Shown: positions 8,291-17,323 of the stretch, piece after piece | Position numbering within the stretch: position 1 is the stretch's first letter | Layout of the letters: the number at the start of each line of letters is the position of its first letter | Source of the DNA: Clostridia bacterium | GTDB lineage: Bacteria > Bacillota > Clostridia > Christensenellales > Aristaeellaceae | DNA length: 64,000 nucleotides | Reading direction: 5' to 3' | NCBI GenBank assembly: GCA_017552615.1 | Contig: JAFZPI010000044.1 | Span: forward strand, 1-64,000 | Notes under the pieces: generated by a model | Told to the model about the DNA's origin: nothing | The model's input: the letters and a program-made list of their open reading frames with translations, nothing else | Database searches by the model: none | Program-made: the position numbers and the translations under genes

Positions 8291-8319
8291 TTGACAGTCC
8301 GCCGAAATCATGGTAGGAT
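8291..8319 (+). promoter_or_regulatory. Promoter of the zinc-ribbon/VWA/PP2C/kinase operon
   Basis: TTGACA (8291-8296), 17 bp, TAGGAT (8314-8319). The first gene of the five-gene cluster starts 65 bp later behind GGAGGAGGG. No terminator or second promoter is obvious before 13236. Confidence 0.75.
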
Positions 8320-8383
8320 TGGGGCACGTGGAAACAAGTTTCCGCGAGGATTTGTGTGAATATTTCGGAGGAGGGAAATCCAT

Positions 8384-9409
8384 ATGGTATGTGAATGCGG
8401 AGCGGAGATTCGCGAGGGCTCGCGTTTTTGCGGAAAGTGCGGTCGTCCGGTGCCTGTGGCCGCGGCAGCTGAGATCGCAAACCAGGCGGCTGCCGCTGCC
8501 GAGACAGTCGAAAGCGCTGTGACCGAGGATGCCCAGACCGTACAGGAGTTCGCGGAAGAGACGGTTCAGACTGTAGCGCAGGACAATCAGGCGGCGCAGG
8601 CGTTCGTCGATCAGGGCGCACAGGCCGTGCAGCAGGTTATCGATCAGGGCGTTCAGGCTGCACAGCCCTATATGCCCTATGGCAACCAGCCCGTACAGCC
8701 GTATGCTAACCAGCCCGTGCAGCCCTATGCCGGTCAGAACATGCAGTACGGGTATCAGCCCGCACAGCCGTATGCCAACCAACCCGTGCAGCCTTATCCT
8801 AATCAGCCCGCGCAGCCCTATCCCGGCCAGGCTCCCATGACCAATCCCGACGGTACCCCCGTTGTTCCGCCGCCCTATCCTTGGGAGAAAGCCGCCAAGG
8901 TCAAGAAGGAAAAGGCCCCCAAGGCCCCGAAGGAACCCAAAGAGCCCAAGGAGAAGAAGCCTCTTAACAAGCGCCTCATCCAGTATGTGGCCATGGGTCT
9001 CGGTCTGATTCTGCTCGTTCTGGGCATCATCGGCCTGATCACCAAGACAAGCGGTGGCACTGGTTCCGAGAGCATAAATGTTGTCCAGCAGACCGCGGTA
9101 AACCCGCTCCCGAACGGCGGCGCGAAGAATACCGCCAATAAATTCCTCCAGTTGTTCGACAAGGTGACCGATGAAACCGTGGAAGCCGTCGGAACCGTGA
9201 CCGGCGGAATGCCCGGTGACGTCGGCAAGATCGCGCAGAACCTGACGGATGCCGGCGAAGCCGCGACCGGCGGCGGCAGCGGCGGTTCCTTCCTGAACAA
9301 GACGGCCTGGCCCTTCACCATTGCCGGCGGCGTGCTGCTCCTGGGCGGTGCCGCATGGTTCTTCCTCGATTCGAAAAAGAACAAGAAGACGGCTGAAGCT
9401 GCCGCGTAA
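8384..9409 (+). CDS. Zinc-ribbon membrane protein with QPVQPY repeats
   Basis: 341 residues. N-terminal zinc ribbon (CECGAEIREGSRFCGKCG, residues 3-21). Residues ~25-95 are Ala/Gln-rich; ~95-160 consist of about eight NQPVQPYA-type hexa/heptad repeats, a disordered low-complexity spacer; a Lys/Pro-rich stretch follows. A hydrophobic helix near residue 200 (VAMGLGLILLVLGIIGLI) and a second near 305-325 (TIAGGVLLLGGAAWFFL) anchor it in the membrane. First gene of the operon with a VWA protein, a PP2C phosphatase and a protein kinase, so it may be an adaptor or substrate (inference). No enzymatic motif. Confidence 0.75.
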   Translation: MVCECGAEIREGSRFCGKCGRPVPVAAAAEIANQAAAAAETVESAVTEDAQTVQEFAEETVQTVAQDNQAAQAFVDQGAQAVQQVIDQGVQAAQPYMPYGNQPVQPYANQPVQPYAGQNMQYGYQPAQPYANQPVQPYPNQPAQPYPGQAPMTNPDGTPVVPPPYPWEKAAKVKKEKAPKAPKEPKEPKEKKPLNKRLIQYVAMGLGLILLVLGIIGLITKTSGGTGSESINVVQQTAVNPLPNGGAKNTANKFLQLFDKVTDETVEAVGTVTGGMPGDVGKIAQNLTDAGEAATGGGSGGSFLNKTAWPFTIAGGVLLLGGAAWFFLDSKKNKKTAEAAA

Positions 9410-9415
9410 TGCGCT

Positions 9416-10411
9416 ATGAAACAAAAGATCTGCACCAATTGCGGCGCGCCCCGGTATCGGGGCGCCCTCTTCTGTAATATCTGCGGGATGGCATACCAGA
9501 CCCCGGCCTGGATGCCCACGCCGCCGTCGCCCGCGCTCATCTGCCCCAACGGGTGCGCGGTCACCGATCCCGAGGCATGCTTCTGCACCAACTGCGGTGC
9601 CCGGCTGATCCAGCCGGTCATCCCGCCTTTTGCCTCTGCGCAGATGCAGCCTCCCGTTCCCCCGCAGCCGCCCGTTCCGCAGGCCCCTCCCGTTCCGCCG
9701 GAACCACCTGTCCCGCCGGAACCGCCCGTACCGCAGGCTCCGTCCATTCCCGCGGAGCCGCCTGTTCCCCAGGCTGCCACGATCCCCGTCATCACCCCCG
9801 CAGAATCCGATGACACCCCCCAGCCCAAGCTGATCTGCCCGAACGGCTGCGACGTGACCGATCCCGACGCTCTCTTCTGCGAGATGTGCGGTGCTCTGCT
9901 GGTCCGCCAGGCAGAAGAAGAATCCCCGATAACACCGGATGAGCCGACCTCCGAGCTCCCGCCCGCCGCTCCGATCACGGAAATCCCCTCCCCCTTCCGC
10001 TATATCCCGGTAGCCGCAGTCACGGATGAGAATGAGACTTCGGAACCCTATAAACCGGTTTTTGAAGATGATACGATCCTGATCCGTCCCGCTCCAGAAT
10101 CTGAGGAGCCGGAAGAGTTCGAAGAGCCTGCGAAACCCGAGGAGTCGGAAGAGCCCGAAAAACCCGAAAAAGCGGAAGAACCCGAAGATCAAGAAAACGT
10201 CGTTGAAGAAGTTCAGGAAACAAGTATTCCGGATGCTGAAACCGAAGTATCGCTTCCAGAACCTGAAATCCCGGAAACCGTACCTGAAGTGCCTGAAAAG
10301 CCTGAGGAACCTGAGGAGCCCGAGGAACCGGAAGAACTGGAAGAGCCCAAGCAGCCTGACAGGCCCACTTATGTTATGCGTACGCTGACGAATGACGACA
10401 TGATGAAATGA
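9416..10411 (+). CDS. Triple zinc-ribbon protein with Pro/Glu-rich tail
   Basis: 331 residues, starting 6 bp after the previous stop. Three zinc ribbons: CTNCG...CNICG (residues ~5-24), CPNGC...CTNCG (~43-62) and CPNGC...CEMCG (~139-158), the latter two near duplicates. Between and after them are proline-rich (PPVPPEPPVPQAP) and glutamate/proline-rich (PEEPEEPEEPEE) low-complexity regions. No membrane segment or signal peptide; cytoplasmic. It ends with a conserved-looking YVMRTLTNDDMMK. Probably a scaffold or phosphorylation substrate of the kinase encoded three genes on; this is inferred from position only. Confidence 0.7.
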   Translation: MKQKICTNCGAPRYRGALFCNICGMAYQTPAWMPTPPSPALICPNGCAVTDPEACFCTNCGARLIQPVIPPFASAQMQPPVPPQPPVPQAPPVPPEPPVPPEPPVPQAPSIPAEPPVPQAATIPVITPAESDDTPQPKLICPNGCDVTDPDALFCEMCGALLVRQAEEESPITPDEPTSELPPAAPITEIPSPFRYIPVAAVTDENETSEPYKPVFEDDTILIRPAPESEEPEEFEEPAKPEESEEPEKPEKAEEPEDQENVVEEVQETSIPDAETEVSLPEPEIPETVPEVPEKPEEPEEPEEPEELEEPKQPDRPTYVMRTLTNDDMMK

Positions 10412-10421
10412 GGTGCCAGAC

Positions 10422-11120
10422 GTGTCCGTTTACCAGCACAGGCGCTTCAGCTATGATTACGAGGTGGACATCTGCCTGGTCATTGACCGGACCGGCAGCA
10501 TGCGGCCCATCCTCGACACCGTGAAGAATAACGCCGTGAACCTCCATCGCGACATCAAAACCCGCATGGAGCTGAAGGGCAAGACTGTCTCCGCCCTGCG
10601 CGTACGGGTCATCGCCTTCGGGGATTACGCTGCGGACGGGCCGGAAGCCATCGTGGGCAGCGATTTCATGACCTTGCCGGAACAGACCGAAAACCTGGAA
10701 GCCTGTGTCGACGGGATCCGCGCCGAGGGCGGCGGGGATATCCCGGAAGACGGACTGGAAGCCCTCGCCTTCGCCATCCGCTCCAAGTGGAACCGCGGGC
10801 CTGGGAAACGACGCCACATCATCTGCCTGTTCACCGACGCCCCGGCCCATGACCTCGGCTTCGGCGAACAGGCGGAAGGCTATCCCCTCTCCGCGCCGAA
10901 GACCTATGAAGAACTCAGCGCAATGTGGGGCTTTGCCCAGTATCCCGGCGAAATGGACACGTACGCCAAGCGCCTGCTGCTCTTCGCTCCGGACGAGGGC
11001 TGGTGGCAGCGCATCCGCACCGAGTGGGAGAACTGCATCCTCCGTCCCGCGGCACGGGATACCGGCCTGCAGGATGTCTCCTACGCCGAGATGCTCGATA
11101 CCATCGCCAATTCCATCTGA
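10422..11120 (+). CDS. VWA domain protein of TerY type
   Basis: 232 residues, a single von Willebrand A domain. The metal-ion-dependent adhesion site is DRTGSM (D22) with later GDY and FTDAPAH as the further MIDAS loops, the sequence form seen in TerY-like VWA proteins rather than in surface adhesins; no signal peptide, so cytoplasmic. GTG start at 10422 has AGGTG 6 nt upstream; a GTG at 10413 is too close to that site. It starts directly after the zinc-ribbon gene. TerY-type VWA proteins are described together with a PP2C phosphatase and a protein kinase, exactly the next two genes here. Confidence 0.85.
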   Translation: MSVYQHRRFSYDYEVDICLVIDRTGSMRPILDTVKNNAVNLHRDIKTRMELKGKTVSALRVRVIAFGDYAADGPEAIVGSDFMTLPEQTENLEACVDGIRAEGGGDIPEDGLEALAFAIRSKWNRGPGKRRHIICLFTDAPAHDLGFGEQAEGYPLSAPKTYEELSAMWGFAQYPGEMDTYAKRLLLFAPDEGWWQRIRTEWENCILRPAARDTGLQDVSYAEMLDTIANSI

Positions 11121-11129
11121 AAGATTCCG

Positions 11130-11151
11130 CCCCGTCAGGTTCCTGGCGGGG
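11130..11151 (+). other. Intra-operon hairpin between VWA and phosphatase genes
   Basis: CCCCGTCAGG (11130-11139) pairs with CCTGGCGGGG (11142-11151). No T tract follows, so it is more likely an mRNA-stability or translation element than a terminator. Confidence 0.5.
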
Positions 11152-11175
11152 TGTGTCTGTACGGGAGAGACTTGC

Positions 11176-12129
11176 ATGGATTCCCTTCTCGATCGCTTCG
11201 ATTTTGACCTCCGCGTAACCTGGTCTCCCGACCCGGACCGCGCTGAGGACGCGGGCTGCTGCGACCTCAGCCGCGCGGAAGGCCACCTGCTCGCCGTGTT
11301 CGACGGCTGCGGCGGCCTCGGCGCCAAGCGCTACGAGCGGCTGGGTGGCCGCAGCGGCGCGGCCATTGCTTCCCATACAGCGGCAGAGACCACGATGCGC
11401 TGGTTCGATGCCTTTGACCCGACCCAGATCTCGTCCTACATGCTGTCGGAAGGTCTGCGCAACAGCCTGGCCCACGCACTGCGCCATGTCCTGGTGACTT
11501 CCGGTGAAACCAGTGAGCTTTTCGGGTCCATGGTGCGCTCCCTGCCTACGACAGGCTCCATTGCCATCGTCCTCCCCGGCAGGGACCGGGACTGCCACCT
11601 GATGACTGCCCAGGCCGGGGATTCTCGCGTCTATCTGCTGACGCCCGAAGCCGGTCTGCAGCAGATCACCCGCGACGAACTGCGCGGCAATCCGGACGCC
11701 CTTGAAAACCTGCAGGCCAGTGCGCCGCTGTCCAATGTCATCCAGGCGGAAAACGATTTCACGCTAACAGTGCGCAGCGGGGATGTATCCACGCCCTTTG
11801 CGCTTCTGTGCGCGACGGACGGCGTGTTCGGCTGCTTCCGGTCCCCGATGGGCTTTGAGGTCACGCTGCTGCGTCTGATCCGCGACAGCCATGATCTCGC
11901 CGGATTCACCGCTTCCCTGCAGAGCATGCTCTCCGAACATAGCGGAGATGACAGCACGCTGATCGGCTCCTTCTACGGTTGGGGTTCCTATCCCGCGCTG
12001 CAGCGATTGACCCGCGGCCGCCTGCGCGAGATGGAAGCCCTCTGCGACGGGATGGACACCGATGAAGCCGTCCGGCACGTCTGGGAGCAATACCGTGTGA
12101 ACTATTTCTGGAAGGAAGAAACACCATGA
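11176..12129 (+). CDS. PP2C-family protein phosphatase
   Basis: 317 residues. Metal-binding motifs of PPM/PP2C phosphatases are visible: AVFDGCGG (D43), AGDSRVYLL, CATDGVFG and the terminal GDDSTLIG. It lacks the usual DGMGGH histidine (DGCGGLG). Cytoplasmic, no membrane segment. The start ATG follows GGGAGAG; the open frame runs further upstream but inside the VWA gene. The stop overlaps the kinase start by 4 bp (ATGA), so phosphatase and kinase are translationally coupled and presumably act on the same substrates. Confidence 0.88.
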   Translation: MDSLLDRFDFDLRVTWSPDPDRAEDAGCCDLSRAEGHLLAVFDGCGGLGAKRYERLGGRSGAAIASHTAAETTMRWFDAFDPTQISSYMLSEGLRNSLAHALRHVLVTSGETSELFGSMVRSLPTTGSIAIVLPGRDRDCHLMTAQAGDSRVYLLTPEAGLQQITRDELRGNPDALENLQASAPLSNVIQAENDFTLTVRSGDVSTPFALLCATDGVFGCFRSPMGFEVTLLRLIRDSHDLAGFTASLQSMLSEHSGDDSTLIGSFYGWGSYPALQRLTRGRLREMEALCDGMDTDEAVRHVWEQYRVNYFWKEETP

Positions 12130-13235
12130 GCGAACTCGGGATGATCTACGCCTACTGGCAGTTAACGCCCTTCACCACCCAGGGTTCCGGGACGGCCCAG
12201 TGGTGCCAGGGAGAGCGGGACGGGAATCTTTATTTCATCAAGGAGTTCCTCTCCCCCACCCTGCCCCCGGAAGGTGCAGACATGAACCAGCCCATGAACC
12301 AGGCGCGGCGCGATGCCTGCATCCGGTTTTACAAGCACATGCGCCGGCTCTACGGCACACTGCAGTCGGTCAACAACGGCTGCCTGATCTGCCCGGACGG
12401 GGACGAGGAACTGTTTGTCCACGACGGCCACTATTGCGCTGTCTCCCCCTTCATCACCCCGGATATCCCGCCGGAGTCTATCTGCACGCTGACTCCCTGG
12501 GAGCGTATCGTCCTCGCGCGGACGCTTGTGCTTTCTCTCAGCGCGGTACATGACGCAGGCATTGTCCACAGCGACATCAAGCTGGACAACCTGATGGTCA
12601 CCCGCAATGTCACCGGCGCCTGCAACCTCAAGCTCATCGACTTTGACAGCGGTTTTTTCACGGACGATCCGCCCCTCTCCCCGGAGACCCTGCACGGCGA
12701 CTTTGCTTACCTTGCCCCGGAGACCCTGATGTTCATGGTGGAAGAACCCGTCCCGCTGACCGCCAAGCTGGACGTCTTTGCCCTGGGCCTGGTCCTTCAC
12801 CAGATGTGGTGCGGTGCCTTCCCGGCCTACCCAACCCCGGACTTCCGCTGTGTCGGCGAAGCCATCCTGGAAAACGCACCTGTCACTTTGGATGCCAGTC
12901 TTCCCGAATCCCTCGCAGACATTATCGTTCAGATGCTGGCCGTTGACCCGAACGCGAGGCCCACCCTCGCGGAGGTTTATCAACAATTGGAAACTGTGAT
13001 GGCCGAACTGGACGGTACGTCCCTCGCGCCATCATCTCAGGAAGGTTCCGAAGCAATGCCCTATGAGGAACCTTATCAGGAAGCCTATGAAGATCAAGTG
13101 CAGGAACAGGTCCCGGTTGCTCCGGCTCCGAGAATTCCGCGAAGAAAAGACCGTTCCGGTTGGGTAATCGGGATCGCCGCTGCGGTGCTGATCCTTTCTG
13201 CGCTAGTGATTTCGCTGCTGATTCTCAAGGGATAA
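12126..13235 (+). CDS. Serine/threonine protein kinase with C-terminal membrane anchor
   Basis: 369 residues. Divergent glycine loop ([10 protein letters not shown]), catalytic lysine K39 in YFIKEF, catalytic loop [10 protein letters not shown] with D150 (HSD for HRD), metal-binding DFD (172-174) for DFG, and LAPE at 196-199. [13 protein letters not shown] is subdomain IX. Residues ~290-340 form an acidic/Pro-rich linker, and ~344-366 are a single membrane helix at the C terminus. HSD and DFD are deviations but keep the key aspartates, so activity is likely. Last gene of the TerY-type triad operon. Confidence 0.9.
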   Translation: MSELGMIYAYWQLTPFTTQGSGTAQWCQGERDGNLYFIKEFLSPTLPPEGADMNQPMNQARRDACIRFYKHMRRLYGTLQSVNNGCLICPDGDEELFVHDGHYCAVSPFITPDIPPESICTLTPWERIVLARTLVLSLSAVHDAGIVHSDIKLDNLMVTRNVTGACNLKLIDFDSGFFTDDPPLSPETLHGDFAYLAPETLMFMVEEPVPLTAKLDVFALGLVLHQMWCGAFPAYPTPDFRCVGEAILENAPVTLDASLPESLADIIVQMLAVDPNARPTLAEVYQQLETVMAELDGTSLAPSSQEGSEAMPYEEPYQEAYEDQVQEQVPVAPAPRIPRRKDRSGWVIGIAAAVLILSALVISLLILKG

Positions 13236-13323
13236 ACTTTTCTCTTCTGCCATAGAGGGAAAACCAAAACTATGTCGAATAGATAAGAATAGCTATAGTA
13301 TCCATTGCGAAAAGGAGGATTGC

Positions 13324-13485
13324 ATGATGGATCAGTACGAGTGCCCCTGCGGTTATGTCTATGACCCGGAAGTCGGCGACCCGGACAACGGCGTTGCTCC
13401 CGGTACAGCCTGGGAAGACGTGCCCGAGGATTGGGTATGCCCCGTCTGTGGCCTGGGCAAGGAAGAGTTCACGAAGGTGGGCTGA
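13324..13485 (+). CDS. Rubredoxin with CxC first ligand pair
   Basis: 53 residues. Typical rubredoxin body: [20 protein letters not shown] and C-terminal [11 protein letters not shown]. Rubredoxins bind one iron through four cysteines and pass electrons to oxygen- or peroxide-reducing enzymes in anaerobes. The first ligand pair reads CPCG instead of the usual CxxCG, a one-residue deletion I checked in the codons TGC CCC TGC GGT. AGGAGG lies 5 nt before the first and 8 nt before the second of two adjacent ATGs. Confidence 0.92.
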   Translation: MMDQYECPCGYVYDPEVGDPDNGVAPGTAWEDVPEDWVCPVCGLGKEEFTKVG

Positions 13486-13503
13486 GACTCCTGATCAGAC
13501 CGT

Positions 13504-13560
13504 AGAGCCCCTTGCCGCACGGCAATGCCGCTGCGGCGGGGGCTTTCTCTTTGCTTTTTT
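13504..13560 (+). terminator. Terminator after rubredoxin
   Basis: AGAGCCCC pairs with GGGGGCTTT around a nested TTGCCGC/GCGGC core, followed by TTTCTCTTTGCTTTTTT. Confidence 0.75.
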
Positions 13561-13709
13561 CGGAGAAACACGGAACAAATCGGTTCTCTGCTCCGTTATG
13601 ATAAAGGCGGAACACCGGATCGGCTGCCATTTCCCGCTGCTTCTCGTATCAAGAAATGTCAGCCGACCCCTGACCAATCAAAATGAAAAACTCAAAGGAG
13701 GATTGATTC

Positions 13710-15479
13710 ATGAAAAAACTGTTGGCTGCGCTGATTGCGCTGGCGCTATGCCTGAGCTGTTTCGCTCTGGCAGGCGCTGAAACCGAACCCACCGTCTATG
13801 CACTGGGCAACACGATCGAGGACTTCACCGTGACGACCTTTAATGGCCAGACCGTGACCCTGTCCGAGCTCCTGAAGGAGAAAGATATGGTGTTGCTGAA
13901 CCTCTGGGCGACCTGGTGCGGACCCTGCGAAAACGAATTCCCGGCCATGGAACAGGCCTATGAGCAGTATCAGGACCGGATCGCGATCGTGGCCCTTTCC
14001 GTTGAACCCGAGGATACCGATGAGGTTCTGGCGGACTACGTGGCTGAGCACGGCATGACCTTCTTTGTCGGCCGTGACGAGCCTGATTTCGCGACGAAGT
14101 TTGACATCGAAGGCATCCCCACCTCTGTGGTTATCGACCGCAACGGCGTCATCTGCTACATCGAGTGCGGCTCCATGCCTGATCCCGCGAGTTTCGCCAT
14201 GATCTTCGACATGTTTATCGGCGAAGATTATGCAGAGCCCGTTATCCTCACAGAGGCACCCGGTGTGCTGCCCACCGTAGACCGGGAAGACCCCGCCACC
14301 CTGGCCGCCGCCCTTGAGGTGGAGACCGTAGCCAACCCGGAAATCCAGTACATCTGGCCCATGGTCAGCGCCGAAGCCGACGGCCGCTCGGTCGTGAAGC
14401 CCTCGAATACCGGCCTGATGGCAGAATCCACTGCTGCGCTGGACATCCCGCTTGAGGTTCCGGACGGCAGCGTCATCGCTGTCACCGCCAAGCTCGACAC
14501 CGATGCCGGCTATGACACGCTGACCTTTGATATCAACGGCGTGAGGGTGAAAGGTTTCTCGGGCAAAATGGACTGGTTCACATATGCGATCCCCATCGAA
14601 CACGGCGGTTATGTGACGCTCACGCTCTCCTACCTGCGGATCTCCCGCTATGCCTATGGAGACGAGGTCTTCATCGACAGCGTGGCCGTGCTCACCGGCG
14701 ATGAAGCCGCGGCCGCCCTTGCCGCGAATCCCGTCTATCCCTACGGCGACACGGTTTCCATCATCCCCGTCGGCGAGAATGTCCGCGAGATCGAGGTCAG
14801 TGATCCCGACATGCTCGAATACCTGGTAGGCACAAAGACCTGCTATATCCTCAACGGCGAAGAAGCGACCTATGCCGTGACCATCAACCGGGATGTGGAT
14901 CCCGACGCCGACACCTTCTACAGTGACAGCGACGGCAGTCTGATCCTCCTCCGCGACGGCCTGACGGAAAATGGCTTTGTGTTCACCGCAGGCACAGACG
15001 CCGCCGATACAAACGGTTATCCCTACACCTGTGCGTTCGTACACTGGGACAGCTTTGGCAGCTATCAGGGCATCACGGTTTTTCGGGATGAAGCCAACGC
15101 CAACTACTTCTTCTACCGGTTCCTGACGGACTACGGCTATGACGGGCTCTCCTGGTCCTATCCGGACGGCACCGCCCCTGCAAGGGATCTCATGCCGGAA
15201 GTCATGCTGGATCCCGGCATGGTCGATACTTCGGAATACACGGTGCGCTATGTGGACCAGGACGGCAACCCGGTGAACGGCGTCACCTTCCAGATCACTG
15301 ACAACAGCACGACCCTCTTCACCACCCAAGAAGACGGCGCCGTCACCTGGTGGTCCGCGCCTGTCGCCTGTGAGATCCAGACCATGGAACTCCCCGAAGG
15401 CTATGAAGGCAATACCCAGACCGTCTACCACATGCCCGAAGAGGGCGGAATGCTCGAAATCCCCCTGACCCGGAAATGA
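13710..15479 (+). CDS. Secreted TlpA/ResA-like thioredoxin-fold protein with large C-terminal region
   Basis: 589 residues. Signal peptide residues 1-24 (KKLLAALIALALCLSCFALA, cleavage after AGA). Thioredoxin-like TlpA domain ~30-180 with redox motif WCGPC in LNLWATWCGPCENEFP and the cis-Pro loop GIPTS. The remaining 400 residues are beta-rich and not recognised; residues ~250-330 resemble a carbohydrate-binding-type sandwich and the last ~65 (RYVDQDGNPVNGVTFQI) resemble a Cna-B/prealbumin-like domain. Most TlpA/ResA proteins end after the redox domain, so this is an unusual fusion, probably acting outside the membrane on disulfides. RBS AAAGGAGG. Confidence 0.85.
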   Translation: MKKLLAALIALALCLSCFALAGAETEPTVYALGNTIEDFTVTTFNGQTVTLSELLKEKDMVLLNLWATWCGPCENEFPAMEQAYEQYQDRIAIVALSVEPEDTDEVLADYVAEHGMTFFVGRDEPDFATKFDIEGIPTSVVIDRNGVICYIECGSMPDPASFAMIFDMFIGEDYAEPVILTEAPGVLPTVDREDPATLAAALEVETVANPEIQYIWPMVSAEADGRSVVKPSNTGLMAESTAALDIPLEVPDGSVIAVTAKLDTDAGYDTLTFDINGVRVKGFSGKMDWFTYAIPIEHGGYVTLTLSYLRISRYAYGDEVFIDSVAVLTGDEAAAALAANPVYPYGDTVSIIPVGENVREIEVSDPDMLEYLVGTKTCYILNGEEATYAVTINRDVDPDADTFYSDSDGSLILLRDGLTENGFVFTAGTDAADTNGYPYTCAFVHWDSFGSYQGITVFRDEANANYFFYRFLTDYGYDGLSWSYPDGTAPARDLMPEVMLDPGMVDTSEYTVRYVDQDGNPVNGVTFQITDNSTTLFTTQEDGAVTWWSAPVACEIQTMELPEGYEGNTQTVYHMPEEGGMLEIPLTRK

Positions 15480-15488
15480 GCCCAATGC

Positions 15489-15526
15489 AAAACGGAGGCC
15501 TGTCATCTCAAGGCAGGTCTCCGTTT
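15489..15526. terminator. Bidirectional terminator between convergent genes
   Basis: AAAACGGAGgCCTG (from 15489) pairs with CAGGTCTCCGTTTT (to 15526); A tract on one side and T tract on the other. Confidence 0.85.
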
Positions 15527-15533
15527 TATCATG

Positions 15534-17282
15534 TCAGTCAAACGCGAGATAAGCGCCTTTCATCGGGGATGTCGCGTGCTCACTGAAGAGCCGCAGTGCG
15601 CCGGTCCGGTATTTCAGCGGCTTGGGCACCCAGCTGCGACGGCGGCGCGTCAGGATGCGCTCCATCTCCTGCGGCGTGATCATCTGGCCGTTCACGCCCA
15701 CCAGGCTCAGGATGCGGTTCGGGACATCGATCAGGATCAGGTCACCTTCCTCTACCAGAGCGATGGGGCCTCCATCCTGGGCCTCGGGGCTGCAGTGCCC
15801 GATGACCGGGCCGGTCGAAGCGCCGGAAAAGCGGCCGTCTGTGATCAGGGCAATGCTCCGGCCCAACTCCTTGTCAGAGGAGATGGCCTCGGACGTGTAG
15901 AACATCTCCGGCATGCCGCTGCCCTTGGGACCTTCGTAGCGGATGATCACAGCGTCCCCGGGGCTGACGCGGTGGTGCAGGATCGCGTCGATGGCCTCCT
16001 CCTCGCTGTCGAAGGGGCGGGCACGCAGCACGGCGCTGAACATCTCCGGCGGGCAGGCGGTATGCTTGATGACCGCCCCGTCCGGCGCCAGGTTCCCGCG
16101 CAGGACCGCGACACTGCCATCTGCGCCTAATGGGCTGTCATAGGGATGGATGATATCCTGCCGGGTCAGGCTCAGGCCGCAGCGGGCGTTGGCCTCGTCC
16201 AGCCAGGTCTGGCAGCGCCCATAGAAGCCGTTTTGTTTCAGTTCATCCAGGTTTTCGCCGAGCGTTTTGCCGGTGACCGTCATCACGTTCAGGTGCAGGA
16301 AGGGACGCAGTTCCTCCATGATGGCCGGCACGCCGCCGGCGTAATAGAAGAACTCCGCGGGCCAGCGGCCGGTCGGCCGGATATCGAGCAGGAAATGCGC
16401 GCCCCGGTGCAGCCGGTCAAATGTATCGCCGTCGATCGTGAGCCCCAGTTCATGGGCAATGGCCGGCAGGTGCAGCAGCGTGTTGGTGGATCCCGAAATC
16501 GCCGCGTGCACAAGAATGGCGTTCTCCAGGCTTTCCATGGTCACGATGTCGCTGGGTTTCAGGCCGCATTTCGCAAGCGCCACGGCCTGTTTTCCCGCGC
16601 GGAAAGCGTAGTCTTCCAAATCGGGGCTGGTGGCAGGCATCAGGGCCGAACCCGGCAGGGCCAGGCCCATGGCTTCCGCCATGATCTGCATCGTGGACGC
16701 CGTTCCGATAAAGGAGCACGCGCCGCATGACGGGCATGCATTGCACTTGGCCCAGGTCAGCTTCTCCTCGTCGATCTCCCCGCGTTCGTATTTGGCGCTG
16801 TACATGCCGAGCTGCTCGAGTGTCAGGAGCTCCGGACCCGCATTCATCGTGCCGCCGGGGATCACGACCGCCGGGATGTTCAGCCGGCAGAGACCCATGA
16901 GGCTCGCGGGCATGCCCTTGTCGCAGCTGGCGATGAATACGCCGCCGTCGAAGGGCGTGGCCCCGCCGTGGATCTCGATCATATCCGCAATGAGCTCGCG
17001 GCTGACCAGGGAATAATTGATGCCGTCGGTGCCCTGGCTCTCCCCGTCACACATATCCGTGCAGAAATACCGGGCGCCTTTGCCTCCGGCTTCCGCGATG
17101 CCGCGGCAGGCTGCCTCGGCAAGGCGGTCAAGATGGCCGGAGCCGGGATGGGAATCGCCAAAGGTCGATTCCACCAGGATCTGAGGCTTCCCCAGGTCCT
17201 CGAGCGTCCAGCCGGTGCCGAGGCGAAGGGGATCCATCTCCGGCGCGAGCCGGCGCATTTTCTGGCTGATCAGTTCGGGCAT
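15534..17282 (-). CDS. IlvD/Edd family dehydratase
   Basis: 582 residues. Family hallmarks: CDKGMPASLMG, the iron-sulfur motif region CNACPSCGACSFIGTAST, GSTNTLLHLPAIAHELG, and the C-terminal DGRFSGASTGPVIGHCSPEA with GP-IALVEEGDLI. The family removes water from dihydroxy acids (branched-chain amino acid synthesis), 6-phosphogluconate or sugar acids such as arabonate and xylonate. No ilvB/C neighbours are present, and a glucuronate isomerase lies elsewhere in the window, so a sugar-acid substrate is possible; sequence alone does not decide. Follows glnN on the same strand with a 41 bp gap, likely one operon. Confidence 0.85.
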   Translation of the reverse strand: MPELISQKMRRLAPEMDPLRLGTGWTLEDLGKPQILVESTFGDSHPGSGHLDRLAEAACRGIAEAGGKGARYFCTDMCDGESQGTDGINYSLVSRELIADMIEIHGGATPFDGGVFIASCDKGMPASLMGLCRLNIPAVVIPGGTMNAGPELLTLEQLGMYSAKYERGEIDEEKLTWAKCNACPSCGACSFIGTASTMQIMAEAMGLALPGSALMPATSPDLEDYAFRAGKQAVALAKCGLKPSDIVTMESLENAILVHAAISGSTNTLLHLPAIAHELGLTIDGDTFDRLHRGAHFLLDIRPTGRWPAEFFYYAGGVPAIMEELRPFLHLNVMTVTGKTLGENLDELKQNGFYGRCQTWLDEANARCGLSLTRQDIIHPYDSPLGADGSVAVLRGNLAPDGAVIKHTACPPEMFSAVLRARPFDSEEEAIDAILHHRVSPGDAVIIRYEGPKGSGMPEMFYTSEAISSDKELGRSIALITDGRFSGASTGPVIGHCSPEAQDGGPIALVEEGDLILIDVPNRILSLVGVNGQMITPQEMERILTRRRRSWVPKPLKYRTGALRLFSEHATSPMKGAYLAFD

Positions 17283-17323
17283 GGAAAAGCCTCCTTCCTG
17301 TCCTGTCGTGTCTGTTTTGATTT

